From Siderastrea siderea (Eukaryota; Cnidaria; Anthozoa; Scleractinia; Rhizangiidae), in NCBI GenBank assembly GCA_964030785.1, contig OZ034968.1, positions 48,569,230-48,633,229 on the forward strand: a DNA stretch of 64,000 nucleotides, in the 5' to 3' direction. Numbering within the stretch: position 1 is the first letter of the stretch; the number at the start of each line of letters is the position of its first letter. The notes below the pieces were generated by a model that did not search any database, was not told the DNA's origin, and saw only the letters and a list, made by a program, of their open reading frames with translations. The position numbers and the translations under genes were made by a program. Of this stretch, positions 29,990 to 40,499 are shown piece by piece.

Positions 29990-30750
29990 TCAGCTTAATC
30001 TCCGCGCAAAAATTCCTTCTATCAAACCACAATCATAGTCACGATAAATCTAGAAGCTTAAAATTTAAACGGAATCCCCCTCTGGAAGAGACCTCTGTAC
30101 TGATCGCTTCTTTTATTGCGGTTTTTTCCTGCGTAAATAAAGGCGATCACAATCTACTGTTCCGAAACGTCCATAAACCTAGTTGATCTCCAGAACCACG
30201 ATCGTAGAAGCTGAGGATCTGAGGACTTTATAAAACTTTGATTACAAAAATACCTCTAGCCCGCGTAATTGCAACCGTTCTGGCGGATCTCTACGTTCAA
30301 CGAGGCTAACGGATCTTTTGACTATCTGAACAGCCATGAATGATCAACTAACATTAAGTGCGGTGAAAAAAATAATTACGCTTTTACTTTCTAGTTAAAG
30401 CGGCTCAACCATTTTTCACATATGAAACGCTGCAAGGACGCGTTTATTTTGCAAAATTGCTGAGTTGATCTTTTCAAGTGCGAATGTACAAGCTGAGGAT
30501 TTGAGGACCTTATTAAAAATTTGATTGCAAAAAAACCTGTAGCCCGCGTAGGTGCTACCGCCCCGGCGGATCTCTACATTCGACGAGGCTTGACCATCCA
30601 ACAGCCATATACAATCAACTAACGAGAAGCGCACGACAAAACAGCAAAAAAACACTTATTTCTTTAACTCTTTGAGTTCAAGAAATAACTTTTTTCGCAT
30701 GAAAAGCGCTACAAGGACGCTGTCAATTTGCATAATTATTGGTTTCTACA
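29990..30750 (+). mobile_element. Penelope 3' end fragment and tandem tail
   Basis: AAAATTCCTTCTATCAAACC (30009) is the same coding end seen at 38240 in the Penelope element. It is followed by two tandem tail units of about 282 bases, 30210-30491 and 30492-30750, each beginning GCTGAGGAT.TGAGGAC and containing CAAGGACGC. A matching single tail is at 38300-38405. Confidence 0.6.
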
Positions 30751-30770
30751 CAATAGACCATTCATGCGAA

Positions 30771-31588
30771 AGTTTTTTCGCACCTTATCGGATCACTACA
30801 GCTTGCCCCCGCTGTTAAGAGGTTTTATGATCGTATTTATTGATTTTGAAGGTTTCCTTTTTCTTGATTTACTTAGAAACACCTTTGTGTGGTATTAAGT
30901 TTTCTGTAGTATAATTTAAGTTTTAGATTCTTCCTGCAGAAACAGGCCAAGTTGAGATTAGTACTTCGTCCAGTGCTAAGAGGTTTCATGAACTTACGGA
31001 ATCGCGCCAGTAATGCAACACATCGGTCACTAATGCAAATGAGCTCCGTTTTTTCTGTCAACCGTGGAACTTCTTTGTGCTTGGTTAAATACTTGGGTAT
31101 TGTTTGGGTGCAAATTAGTCGAACCTATCAATTGAATGAGGGACAATAAAGGAACAATAAGCAGCAGGAGAATAAAGGTGAAGCTACTTGCGCGAGTCGC
31201 GTGCCTCAAACGATTTGTTCGTCCTATATTGCTGAAATAAAACTTTTCTTCTTCGATAATCTAAGTTCTTTATTAGAACAAACATTGTAGTGGAAAGTTT
31301 ATAGGGAAATTGTACTCAAATGCGGGAAAGCAACTTCCCGTGACATGGAAATAATTTCCTTATACGCAATGTAACATTATACACTTTAAACTATAGTTTA
31401 TACTGCTTACACTCAGCAATATTTTTTCTAGGCCGTTTATTGAATGAGAAGTTTCATTTTCCCTCTCAGATAGTTTTTTTCTTTACTTTCTCTCTAGGGA
31501 CGTCTGCCGCGTGGAGCAGACCACGCGCTTTGCTCAGCGCAATTCTGCATGCGTTTTGTAAGAATCAATATAAAGTCGGAAAAAGTAA
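30771..31588. other. No gene seen
   Basis: AT-rich sequence between the Penelope tail and the next MITE, without a supportable feature. Confidence 0.5.
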
Positions 31589-31765
31589 CCTGCGTAGCAA
31601 GCGTTTCCGTGGGGTTTCAGAGCAAAAAAAGTCCGAAGAACGGGATTTCGAAGTTTTGGCCGCCAGAAAAACGGGGCCACATTTTTCGTGCGGCTAAAAC
31701 TTCGAAAATCCCGTTATTCGGTCTTCTTTTGCTCTGAAACCCCACGGAAACGCTTGCTACGCAGG
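31589..31765. mobile_element. MITE with CCTGCGTAGCAAGCGTTTCC termini
   Basis: Arms of about 75 bases are inverted copies: CCTGCGTAGCAAGCGTTTCC at 31589 and the reverse complement ending at 31765, with GGGGTTTCAGAGCAAAA and its complement inside. A different MITE with the same tip is at 59820-60072. Confidence 0.9.
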
Positions 31766-32700
31766 CTACGGAAAAAGCGTTACCGCGAACATTAAAAGCG
31801 ACACCGCAAGGGTTCCAATCTTGTGAAATGTGGTCTTCGGTTACAGTCAATAGTAAGCCATGGGTAGATTCAATCTCCCCTTAGCCTAATTTGCATAATT
31901 TTTTTTCGGTGGCCTAAGTTTGTTATTGAAAGAACCACGAACGTGACTTTTGGTACAAAATGCGCTTTCTCGGACGCATATCGTACATTACAAGCGAGAT
32001 TTTCCACAGAGACAATCAACCACATGAATTGAATCAAGTAAAATCGCAAAAGCAGCTACTTTTGTTAATGTGCTGAAATTTCCTAGTCGCCCAAACTATC
32101 TTGCAATGTCTGAAAAGTTATAAATACCGAGGTCGCATTTCGACTTCCAACTGAAATATTGTCCTACAAATTTCACAAGAAATTCACTGTTTCCATGAGC
32201 TTTTTCTGAAGGCAAGTTCTCGCGTTGCTGTGTTTCCACGCGACCTAATGCAATATTGTAACGCAGTCCCGTAGGGTTTACTGGTGTTGAGATTCCCTCG
32301 TTCGCTAAGCAATTCTTGCTTGTTTATGTACCAAGGCTTTCAGTCCCCCAGAGTGATCTGTGTCGACAAATTCTTTCCAAATGATTTCTGTATATTAAAT
32401 GCGTGTCTGACAAATAGTCTTACGCAGCATCTCTGGATCCAAAATTTCTTAGGTCGAACTCGAACTTTTCCTTCTCGTGGCCTGACAATTTACGTTGGCT
32501 TTCTACGGGAATAAAATGAGGCAAACGAAAATAAAAACTACAGTTTCTCTTTCGCCTTCAAAACAGCTGCTCTACGGGATTTTACATGTACTGAAAACAT
32601 GTGCGGTAAGGAAGCGCTCGCAGTATGACTGACGGCAAAACAACCCACGGGTTTTCTATGAACACCGTGCACTCCCTAGATAGAGATTTTTTATTTACTG
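31766..32700. other. No gene seen
   Basis: Non-coding sequence between the MITE and the Penelope element. Confidence 0.5.
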
Positions 32701-32721
32701 ACACCGTCACATGACCCATAT

Positions 32722-32860
32722 GTTTACTGGTGCTACGTCATCATTACCCATTTATTTCGTTCGGGCATTTAGTGATGCTACGTCATCATTATCCGATTAT
32801 TCCGTTCTGGCGTTTAGTGATGAAACGTCATCATTACCCGATTATTCCGTGCGCGCCCTG
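32722..32860 (+). repeat. 45-bp tandem repeat, three copies
   Basis: Copies start near 32732, 32777 and 32822, each with ACGTCATCATTA and ATTATTCCG-like sequence. ACGTCATCA resembles a CRE/AP-1-type site. It lies just upstream of the Penelope reading frames and may be part of its promoter region. Confidence 0.7.
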
Positions 32861-33067
32861 TTCTGGCAAATCGAGATTTGATCTGGTATATATACTGTAT
32901 ATTTTAACTGTAAGTACTTTACTTCTCTTTACTTTATATACGCACGAGCTATAAGGATGCCTCCTCGGGATTTTGCCTCTAGGGATTTTGCCTCTAGGCA
33001 AAATTCCTGCGGGGCCAATAACCAATCAAAAAACTGCTTCTAACAGTGGCATACTATAAAAGAAGAC

Positions 33068-33499
33068 TTGAAAACGAACACGGCAGTTGTTACTAGCTCA
33101 CCTTTAGAGCTGTTACAGAAAAGCTTAGCAACTGAAGAAGGATCCTTTTTTAAGGTTCCAAAACCGGTCTTGCATAACAAAGCTTTAAACCAGTTCTCTT
33201 CAGAACTACATCCATGGCGCTCACACCATCCGACATCCGATGCTAAAGTCATCGAAGCCATTACAGAAATGGCTGACAGTCAGGCGCCCGCCATCAGTCC
33301 AATCAAGTCACCAAAGCAATTCAGTGACTTAGCCGGTCATGACGAGATTCCAGTGTCCCAACCAGCCCCGAAACGGCCCATAACCGACGAGGCTTTTAAG
33401 AAAACCATGCAGAATTTTCCAGCGTCACTAGAATCCAGACGAGCCAAGTGCAAAAGATCGTTACTAGTTCTCAGAGAACACGCGCAGAAGAACATGTGA
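33068..33499 (+). pseudogene. Upstream (ORF1-like) frame of the Penelope element
   Basis: A 143-residue frame with a mixed Ser/Pro/Lys composition and no known catalytic motif (for example EITEMADS-type helix and QPAPKRPITDEAFKK). Found just upstream of the coiled-coil frame and the RT, so I infer it belongs to the same Penelope transcript. Function unknown; could also be an exon captured by the element. Confidence 0.4.
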
Positions 33500-33545
33500 C
33501 CGATCGGACTCCAGTACAGACCAAAACCGCACGTGACATTCCACC

Positions 33546-33929
33546 ATGCAGGAGTTTCAGACCACCCTCAACCGGATCTGCACCCAATCAGAACTCCTCG
33601 CGCTCATGATACGCCGACAGGAAAAGAACCTAGCTGCAGACAAGCAGGCTACTGAAGCCCTCCAACAGCAGCAACAGTCCTTGTTTCCTGACTCCGCTCA
33701 GAGCCACTCGAGTTCCACAGCAGTTTTCAGAGCCGCCAGGCCTAAACAGAGACCAAACCAACAGAAAAAGAACTCTCAGCCGAACATTGCTCTCATGCAA
33801 CGTCAAATTAACGAGCTTCAGAAACTTCTATCTGTATTTAAGAATGAGTTCGAAGCTGTAAATAAAAGCAGAGTTGAACCTTATACTGTTATGTCTTTCT
33901 CTGACTCCGCAAAGGGAAACTCAAAGTGA
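33546..33929 (+). pseudogene. Gln-rich coiled-coil frame of the Penelope element
   Basis: 127 residues. A helical start (MQEFQTTLNRICTQSELL) with a Gln run (ALQQQQQSLF), a basic linker (RPKQRPNQQKKNSQ) and a predicted coiled coil (LMQRQINELQKLLSVFKNEF). Nucleic-acid or self-association is inferred. The next frame (33926) overlaps its stop by four bases (GTGA region) and enters the RT module. Confidence 0.4.
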
Positions 33930-34947
33930 ATAATCATAAACGCTCCTTAAGACGAAAAACCCTCAAAACGTCGATAACCTCCAATACCAGAGCACAAAAC
34001 GAGAGATTTATCACAAATCTTTCTAACCAAGCTCTTTCTGATATAAACAAGGTTAATGTTCTTTCTAGGGCACAGGGCGCAGAGGAGTCATGTTTGACCG
34101 TAATGCTAGCTCAATTCATCGCGCAAATCGATCTTGTAATTCAAAACAATGAACGTGACTGAACAGAGCTTCACGCTATCGTTTTACGCGTCTGGTGAAA
34201 TTCTATCCGCAACACAAAAACCGCATACAGCAATTACCGTGGGCGTATCAAGTCGGCCTTTTGTCTTGCGGATAGAATTTCACCAGACGCGTAACACGAT
34301 AGCATGACGCTTTGTTCAGTCACGTTCATTATGTCATACTGACGCCCTGTGTCCATTCCGAATCCTCCAATTCCTCCTTCTCACAAATCCCTTCTTAAGG
34401 ATTTTAATCAGTTTTGCTAGGACTATGCGTTTAAAATACATGTTGGCCAACAAAAAGAAAACCAAACCTCATCCCCTCCATGTCAAATCAAATTGGCAGC
34501 CGCCAGTACAGCCTTCGGCTGCCTTAGAACGATACTTGGAAGACACAAAGCTAGAAATAGCTTCAATGGTTTTCCATCCTCAACCGACAACATATCACAA
34601 GGCGAACGCGCTGCCGTAAACGCACTAAAATAGAACGACACACTTAACCTTAAGAAAGCAGACAAAGGAACAAACACGATCATTCTTGACACTACACAAA
34701 AAATCGAAGAGGGTTTTGCAGTAGCTATCAGATGATATTAAAGTCCTACAAACCACTTTCTTCGCCTATTGTGCTAGATACCTCCAGCAAATCAAAGAAG
34801 TCGTATACAACTTACACCTTGCGTGACATACCGACAAAATGACCTACAAATGGTTAAACGAGGGTCAAAACCAACCACGCATACCAGAATTCTACACGCT
34901 GACCGGCTAAAATACACAAGAAAATACCAGTCGGCAGACCAATAGTC
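33926..34947 (+). pseudogene. Penelope RT, N-terminal portion
   Basis: Reads FITNLSNQALSDINKVNVLS, the conserved entry of Penelope proteins, then MRLKYMLANKKKTKPHPLHV, and further on fragments of the fingers region (YKWLNEGQNQPRIPEFYTL in one frame). A 65-base foldback (34148-34330) and several stops interrupt it. The frame stops at the target site of element C and continues at 37168. Confidence 0.65.
34148..34330. repeat. Foldback inside the Penelope reading frame
   Basis: 34148-34212 and 34266-34330 are nearly perfect 65-base inverted copies (AATGAACGTGACTGAACA at the outer end, ATTCTATCCGCAA at the inner), with a 53-base loop. It interrupts the coding region. Confidence 0.9.
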
Positions 34948-34956
34948 TATGGGAGC

Positions 34957-37158
34957 GGGTCGGTACAAGACGTGGACCCCCCCCCCCTCCTTTTGGACCC
35001 CCCATCTGGACCTGCTGTGGACCCCTTGTGGACCCCCATCTGGATGGGCCCCCATCTGGACCCCCTTCTGGACCATCTGGACCCTCTTTTTTTTCTGCAA
35101 AAAATAACAGTTTGGCAAATGCTCAGGACATTTTTTGTGCAAATATGAGTAATTGCCCCTGCAAGGATTAAAACCAGAGAAGGCATAATTGCAGTCCCCC
35201 ATGAATAGGAAGATTTACTCATTCATTCATTTAATTTTATTTAAACATGATTTAAACATCAGGCCTCTTCAAATGATAATAAATTAAAAATAATTAGTGT
35301 TGTCGACTGCATATCAATTTACACGTACTTATCATCTTTGCTAAGCTAAAAGTATAAATTCCAAAATATACAAACAACATAACTTCCAGAATTACTTGTT
35401 AATTAATTGATAATAATAATTTGTACAAAGGGGTGCCTCCTTTTCATGAATGCCGTGTATGAATAACTAAAATTATGCATATTTATCAAAGAAAACGTAA
35501 CTGCCGGATTTAAAGCTACTGAGAGTTTGTGCCTGCCGCAGTTTGACAGGTAGGCCATTCCACAGCACCGTGCATCACTGTAGCTGAAGATGTTGTTTAG
35601 TAAGTTAGTGCGCATGCGGGCCAGTGAAATAGCTACCACCGGGGTAAAACATTTTGGTGTCAGAAGCAACATTGAAAAGGGGAAGGGGGAGCTCACTTGC
35701 ACAAACTCTTTCAAGGTTTCTGGCGTGAACTTTATCGCAGGTTTTCTGGAGCAAGACCATTCAGAGATTTATAAACCACATAGAAGCTGTTGAATTTTCC
35801 GCTGTACATCTAGTTTTTCTCTAGCCAAGTATTTTAAAAAGGTCGTCGACACTGCCCTCATAAAAAGAGAAAGTTAAGATTCGCGCAGCACGATGCTACA
35901 ATAATCATAGTGGGGTTGCACTGGTGCGCTTTAGATGCATACGAACGTATCAAAAGGAACAAAAGATATGCCAACATATAACGTCAAAGATTGACGATAT
36001 ATGCTAGTATATAAATAGATGGCAGGAAGAAATCTTGGTTTCAGGAACTCGATCCACGTGGCGTGGTGGCGTGGAAGGTGGTCTTAGGAAAGACTTTCTG
36101 GGTGCGAAAGGTGGCCATGATCAGTTTACTGCACAAGATTCAATCAGCCATTGTCATTGTGATTCCTGCTTGTGATAAATGTCACATTATTTCCATCTAA
36201 ATCTTATTCATACAGCTGAACACCAATCTCGTACCTCGATCAAATCTTCAAATCCTTACTGCACTGGTCATTGGTCACTGAACTGGTCAAGGACAACGAA
36301 GACCTTGGGTAAGAGGGTGAGAATAAGTGTCTGGTGCGAGTATCCTTTCGAAAGAATTGAAATCTAGCTTTAACTGTGGAGTGAGTTCAATAAAGAGAAA
36401 AATTGATAACAATAGAGATCTTAAAACTGGCTCAGCTGTCTCAGTCTCTCAACACAGCTTGAGCTCAAGCATCACTTCCTTTGTACCCCCTCGAAAAAAC
36501 TTAAAAATGCACAGTATGACAATTAGGCTTTTCAAATTCCATAGCTCGGAGGACATGTTAACATCCTTGGGTTTTAGACCCTGGGGTGGGAGGGGGGGAG
36601 GGCCAATCACTTTCACACAAAGCCTGTGTCCCGCACATTTGCCAACCTATTATTTTTTAATACCAGAAGGGGTCCAGATACACGGCATTCATGAAAAGGA
36701 GGCACCCCTTTGTACAAATTATTATTATCAATTAATTAACAAATAATTCTGGAAGTTATATTGTTTGTATTAAGAATTTATACTTTTAGCTTAGCAAAGA
36801 TGATAAGTACACGTAAATTGATATGCAGTCCATTACGCTAATTGTTTTTAATTTCTTATGATTTGAAGGCCTGGTGTTTTAACCATGTTTAAATAAAGCT
36901 AAATGAATGAATGAATGAATCTCCCTATTCATGTGGGACTGCAATTATGCCTTCTCTGGTTTTAATCCTTGCAGGGGCAATTACTCATATTTGCACGAAA
37001 AATGTCCTGAGCATTTGCCAAACTATTATTTTTTGCAGGAAAAATGGGGGTCCAGATGGGGATCCAGAAGGGGGTCCAGATGGGGGTCCAGAAGGGGTCC
37101 ACTGGGGGTCCAGATGGGGGACCAAAAGGGGGGGGGGGTCCACGTTTTGTACCGACCC
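34957..37158. mobile_element. Element C: 2.2-kb long-TIR element with G-rich minisatellite tips
   Basis: Tips GGGTCGGTACAA; TIRs of about 490 bases (34957-35455 and 36672-37158). Just inside each tip is a minisatellite of GGGGGTCCAGATG-like units. The flanks TATGGGAGC (34948-34956) and TTTGGGAGC (37159-37167) are a 9-bp target duplication with one mismatch, which suggests the Mutator-like group. The arms also contain the 3' end of a LINE with a (TGAA)n tail. No transposase. Confidence 0.8.
35403..35714 (-). pseudogene. LINE reverse-transcriptase C-terminal fragment in element C
   Basis: Two minus-strand frames give a typical tail of a non-LTR reverse transcriptase (VLWNGLPVKLRQAQTLSSFK, then HEKEAPLCTNYYYQ) followed by a 3' UTR and TGAA-type tail toward 35230. 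The same tail occurs in the other arm of C (36680-36935), so the LINE end was captured before or during arm formation. Confidence 0.5.
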
Positions 37159-37167
37159 TTTGGGAGC

Positions 37168-38272
37168 AGTGGTCCAGCCGAGCGTATTTCTAGTTTTTCT
37201 CGAAGTTTTGTTGATTCACTCTTACAACCCATTGCAATCAAACAGAAATCATACCTTAGAGACACCACCGACTTTATTAACTTCATTGAAAACACGCCTA
37301 TGACAAACAATACTCTACTAGCCACCCTGGATGTTACTGAGTTCCCTCTACACTAATATTCCTCATGTAGAAGGAATAAATATAGTTTGCCGTCAATATG
37401 AAAGCCACTGAGTCAAAACCTCCAACTCCCGTAACACATCTAAGGGAATTAATGCGAGTCATACTTGAAGAGAATTCTTTCAAATTTAATGAAAGACACA
37501 CGGCATCGGCTATGGGAACTAAAATGGCTGTCGCTTTCTCGGTTATCTACATAGCAGATTTCGAGGAACGACTCCTAGAAGCTAGTCGATCAAACCGTTT
37601 GTCTGGAAAAGATCCATTGATGACATTTTCTCCCTGTGGGATATACCAGCAGAAGAGGTAAAGACTTTTGTTGACTTCGCTAATTCCTTCCATCCTACGA
37701 TCAAATTTACATATTAATTGTCATATTCAAAGGCTGTTTTCCTTGACACAGAATTTTGTAAAGGACCACGCTTCTCAACTCTTTAAATTCTAGACATACG
37801 GACTCGTTTCAAACCGACCGAAACTTTTCAATATACTCACGTCTCCACCCGCCACCCTTTAAACACTAAAAGGGTTTTATCAAGGGAGAAGCATTACGCC
37901 TCTTACGTACTAATTCAGTCAAAGAGAACTCAGTTCGAGAATTTTAAACGAGACTTCGAACAAAGACTCTACTAAAGAGGCTATCGAGTCACGCTCGTTA
38001 AAAACATTCTCAGTGAAGTTCGAGAGAGGCTCTACGGTCTAAACCTATTAAAACAAAGAAATGAGATTTTACCGTTTGTCACAACTTTATATAGTCCGGC
38101 TGTACCGAATCTTAAAAAGATTCTCATTAAACACTGGCACATTATCCGAGAACCCACCAGGTCTTGTTCAAATCTTCAAACACGAACCGATTGTATTCTA
38201 CAGGAAGGAAAAATCACTGAAGGACATCCTTGTCCGCTCAAAAATTCCTTCTATCAAACCACAATTATAGTC
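37168..38272 (+). pseudogene. Penelope RT core and C-terminal region
   Basis: Reading resumes after element C with FVDSLLQPIAIKQKSYLRDT, TLLATLDVTEFPLH and RVILEENSFKFNERHTASA, GTKMAVAFSVIYIADFEERL (RT palm region), and later LPFVTTLYSPAVPNLKKIL, KHWHIIREP and ENPPGLVQIFKHEPIVFYRKEKSLKD-type C-terminal sequence cut into several frames. The expected catalytic YxDD is not legible. No GIY-YIG domain is found after it. It ends with the motif KIPSIKPQ, also found at 30009. Confidence 0.75.
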
Positions 38273-38404
38273 ACGGCTTTTTACGGCTTTGACTTGCTAG
38301 TTAAAGCGACTTAACCATTTTTCACATACAAAGTCTTGCAAGGACGCGTTCAATTTGCATAATTGCTGGGTTGGTCTTTTTAAGCGCGAATGTAGAAGCT
38401 AAGG

Positions 38405-39373
38405 ACTTGAGGACTTCCATGCCATTTGTTAGCTATTAATGTATTACTTTCCCAGGTATTGCTCGCTATTTTATAAAAGTATTTTCTGGATTGCTAGCTT
38501 TTTTTGTTTCCGTGAATTTTTATTTCGATACTGACGACAATCGTCACCAATTCGAGTGAGAAACCCGCTAAGTAATCCATTATTGTGATGGATGCAGAGG
38601 CAAAAACGCCAAGCACCACAGCCATATTTTGGCACCTTTCCCTTTCATGTTTGTCACATTTACGAAACGTGGCGGTCTCTTTCAACTTAACGCATGATTT
38701 TGGTTGCCGAGACGATTCACGGTAATGCGGAGATCAAAGACTTTCGACGTAAACAAAGTTCGCCCTATCACAGGCATGGAATTTTTCAGTTTTTGAGGGT
38801 TTGTCTTTGCACAAGTTGCGGAACCACTCAGCTGAGTCTCAGCTGACCGCAGAACCTAGTCAGCGGTCACTCGTCACTGAACTGCATATCATGCGCGTGT
38901 CGCGCCTCTTATGCAAGGAAGAAACCTGAAATGGCGGTTTGTGCGAGCTGTTGGGAACTCTCGTTAAAAATAGTGCTAACCTTCGCGTAATTATTCCAGT
39001 CAAGCGTTGCGTGAGAACTAGAAAAACATCATATTGCAATGCTCTATTGTTGCCATTGGCCAATCAGGTTCTTGTTTTTGTTAGCTATTGTGTTACAGTC
39101 CATATTTTAATATTTTCTGGTTTGCTGGCTCTTCTTTGTTCCTGTGAACTTCTATTTCGTTACATCGAAATTGGTGGGCAAGTCGAGTGAGAAGCCTGTT
39201 GAAGAATCTATTTTTGTCATGGATACAGAGACAAAAACGATAAACCCTAATGGATCTGAATTTGTAAAGGTAAGACATTTTCATTTAAGGCTTTCTCTCT
39301 CGATGACGTGACTCAGTCTTTGGTTGTGTGAACAATCATTGCGTTATTTATCGACAATAAGCTTAAATCTCAG
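38405..39373. repeat. Direct repeat DR2
   Basis: Second copy of 28956-29984 in the same orientation, lacking the 42-bp palindrome and a stretch near 29340-29385. It contains the exon-like segment at 39165-39269. Confidence 0.75.
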
Positions 39374-39960
39374 CTGACTGATTTGGTCTAGTCTTTACTC
39401 TTTAGTACCTGTGTATCTTGTTATACAGTCATCTTGAGATGATGGGTTTCATCCCTAAGTATTAAAACTTAAAGCTTAAGATATGAAAGCTGAAAAGATG
39501 GATTGGAAGTATCACTACTATAAAACTGTAAATGCCTCTAGATCTTTCCTTTCAACAACTTTAAGCTTGTGGTTTACACTGTATAAGGTCATAATACAGT
39601 ATAATTGTTTTTCATGTATCTAAAATTTTACTATGCTGTACCCATATATCCACATTAGTAGCTAGCAGTAAACAAGAATAGACCAAAGATCTAAACGTGC
39701 AATCACCTCCTTTAGTCTAAAGTGGGTTTGCAATGTTCTATCCTTGCTAAGTTCTCAAAGAAAAAAGTCATTTTTTAAGAAAACTGGGATTCATACCATT
39801 ACACCTTAATTCCAGAAATAATTGATAATTAGCCACATTTTATGTATTCATTATATTTCCACGTGCATAAATCAAAGCTGATGAGCTAAGCAGTTCACCA
39901 ATATCTATTTCACTTGGCTGACACAATGCAAATACAAAATTTATAAACAATTATTGGATG
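39374..39960. other. No gene seen
   Basis: AT-rich, unremarkable sequence. Confidence 0.5.
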
Positions 39961-40077
39961 AGGTTTTTGCGATATCCGGAATAATCAAGGTCGAGGTAAC
40001 TGTTATCAGCTGAAGCCGGAGGCTGAGGCTGGTAACACTTACCAAGGCCTTGGATTATTCTGGATATCGCAAAAACC
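39961..40077. repeat. Hairpin at left end of dispersed repeat copy 2
   Basis: Arms 39961-39990 and 40048-40077 are inverted copies (GGTTTTTGCGATATCC at the outer side). In copy 1 only the inner arm is present (from 11371). Confidence 0.85.
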
Positions 40078-40111
40078 GAATCTAATAATTACTGTTTTAT
40101 TATACATTGTT

Positions 40112-40312
40112 TCACAGGTAAACAAAATAACGGCAAACAATTTCAACATTTGTGCCCTTCTTGTCTTCTGGCTTCTGAACACTTTTTTCCTTAAGGTATT
40201 TGTGGAACAGTTCCTTCGCAAATTTTGTTAGCCTTCTTTTGTTTTCCGAGTCTTTTTGTTTCAGCAATTTTTCAATTTCTTGCTCGGTTGAAAAAGCGAA
40301 TCGACGAGCCAT
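40112..40312 (-). pseudogene. Crypton-like N-terminal exon, copy 2
   Basis: Starts MARRFAFSTEQEIEKLLKQK and differs from copy 1 in only a few of 66 residues. The frame again ends just beyond a candidate donor site. The downstream catalytic part is absent. Confidence 0.4.
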
Positions 40313-40380
40313 GAATTTACTTCGCTTTCAGATGCCTCCCACATTGCTCTTGGAAATCATGCATACCGCACACAACGTAC

Positions 40381-40420
40381 AGATTATTCACTAATCTGCT
40401 AGCAGATTAGTGAATAATCT
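40381..40420. repeat. Perfect 40-bp palindrome, copy 2
   Basis: Identical to 11703-11742, although the flanks differ slightly (GTAC versus GACCTAA on the left side), so the palindrome is better conserved than its surroundings. Confidence 0.95.
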
Positions 40421-40499
40421 GTAGGTTGCGCTGATTCCCAGAAGTAACTGTAAGGCTCTTAGCCAATGAAAAGACAGATAGTGACTACAATGTATAATA

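Larger units (their letters stand above)
33068..38405 (+). mobile_element. Penelope-like retroelement, split by element C
   Basis: From left: two upstream frames, RT N-terminal segments to 34947, element C (34957-37158), RT core from 37168 and the C-terminal end with tail to about 38405. The order and motifs are those of Penelope-like elements. Many stops and frame changes mark it as dead. Confidence 0.8.
40035..40499. repeat. Dispersed repeat, copy 2
   Basis: Near-identical to 11361-11820, including the Crypton-like exon and the palindrome. Confidence 0.85.

Noticed and set aside
32730..32954. ORF with MLRHHYP repeats
   Set aside because: It is the 45-bp tandem repeat read through; period is a multiple of three, which keeps the frame open.
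34947..37303. Gly/Pro/Asp-rich collagen-like ORFs at both ends of element C
   Set aside because: They arise from the GGGGGTCCAGATG minisatellite read in different frames.
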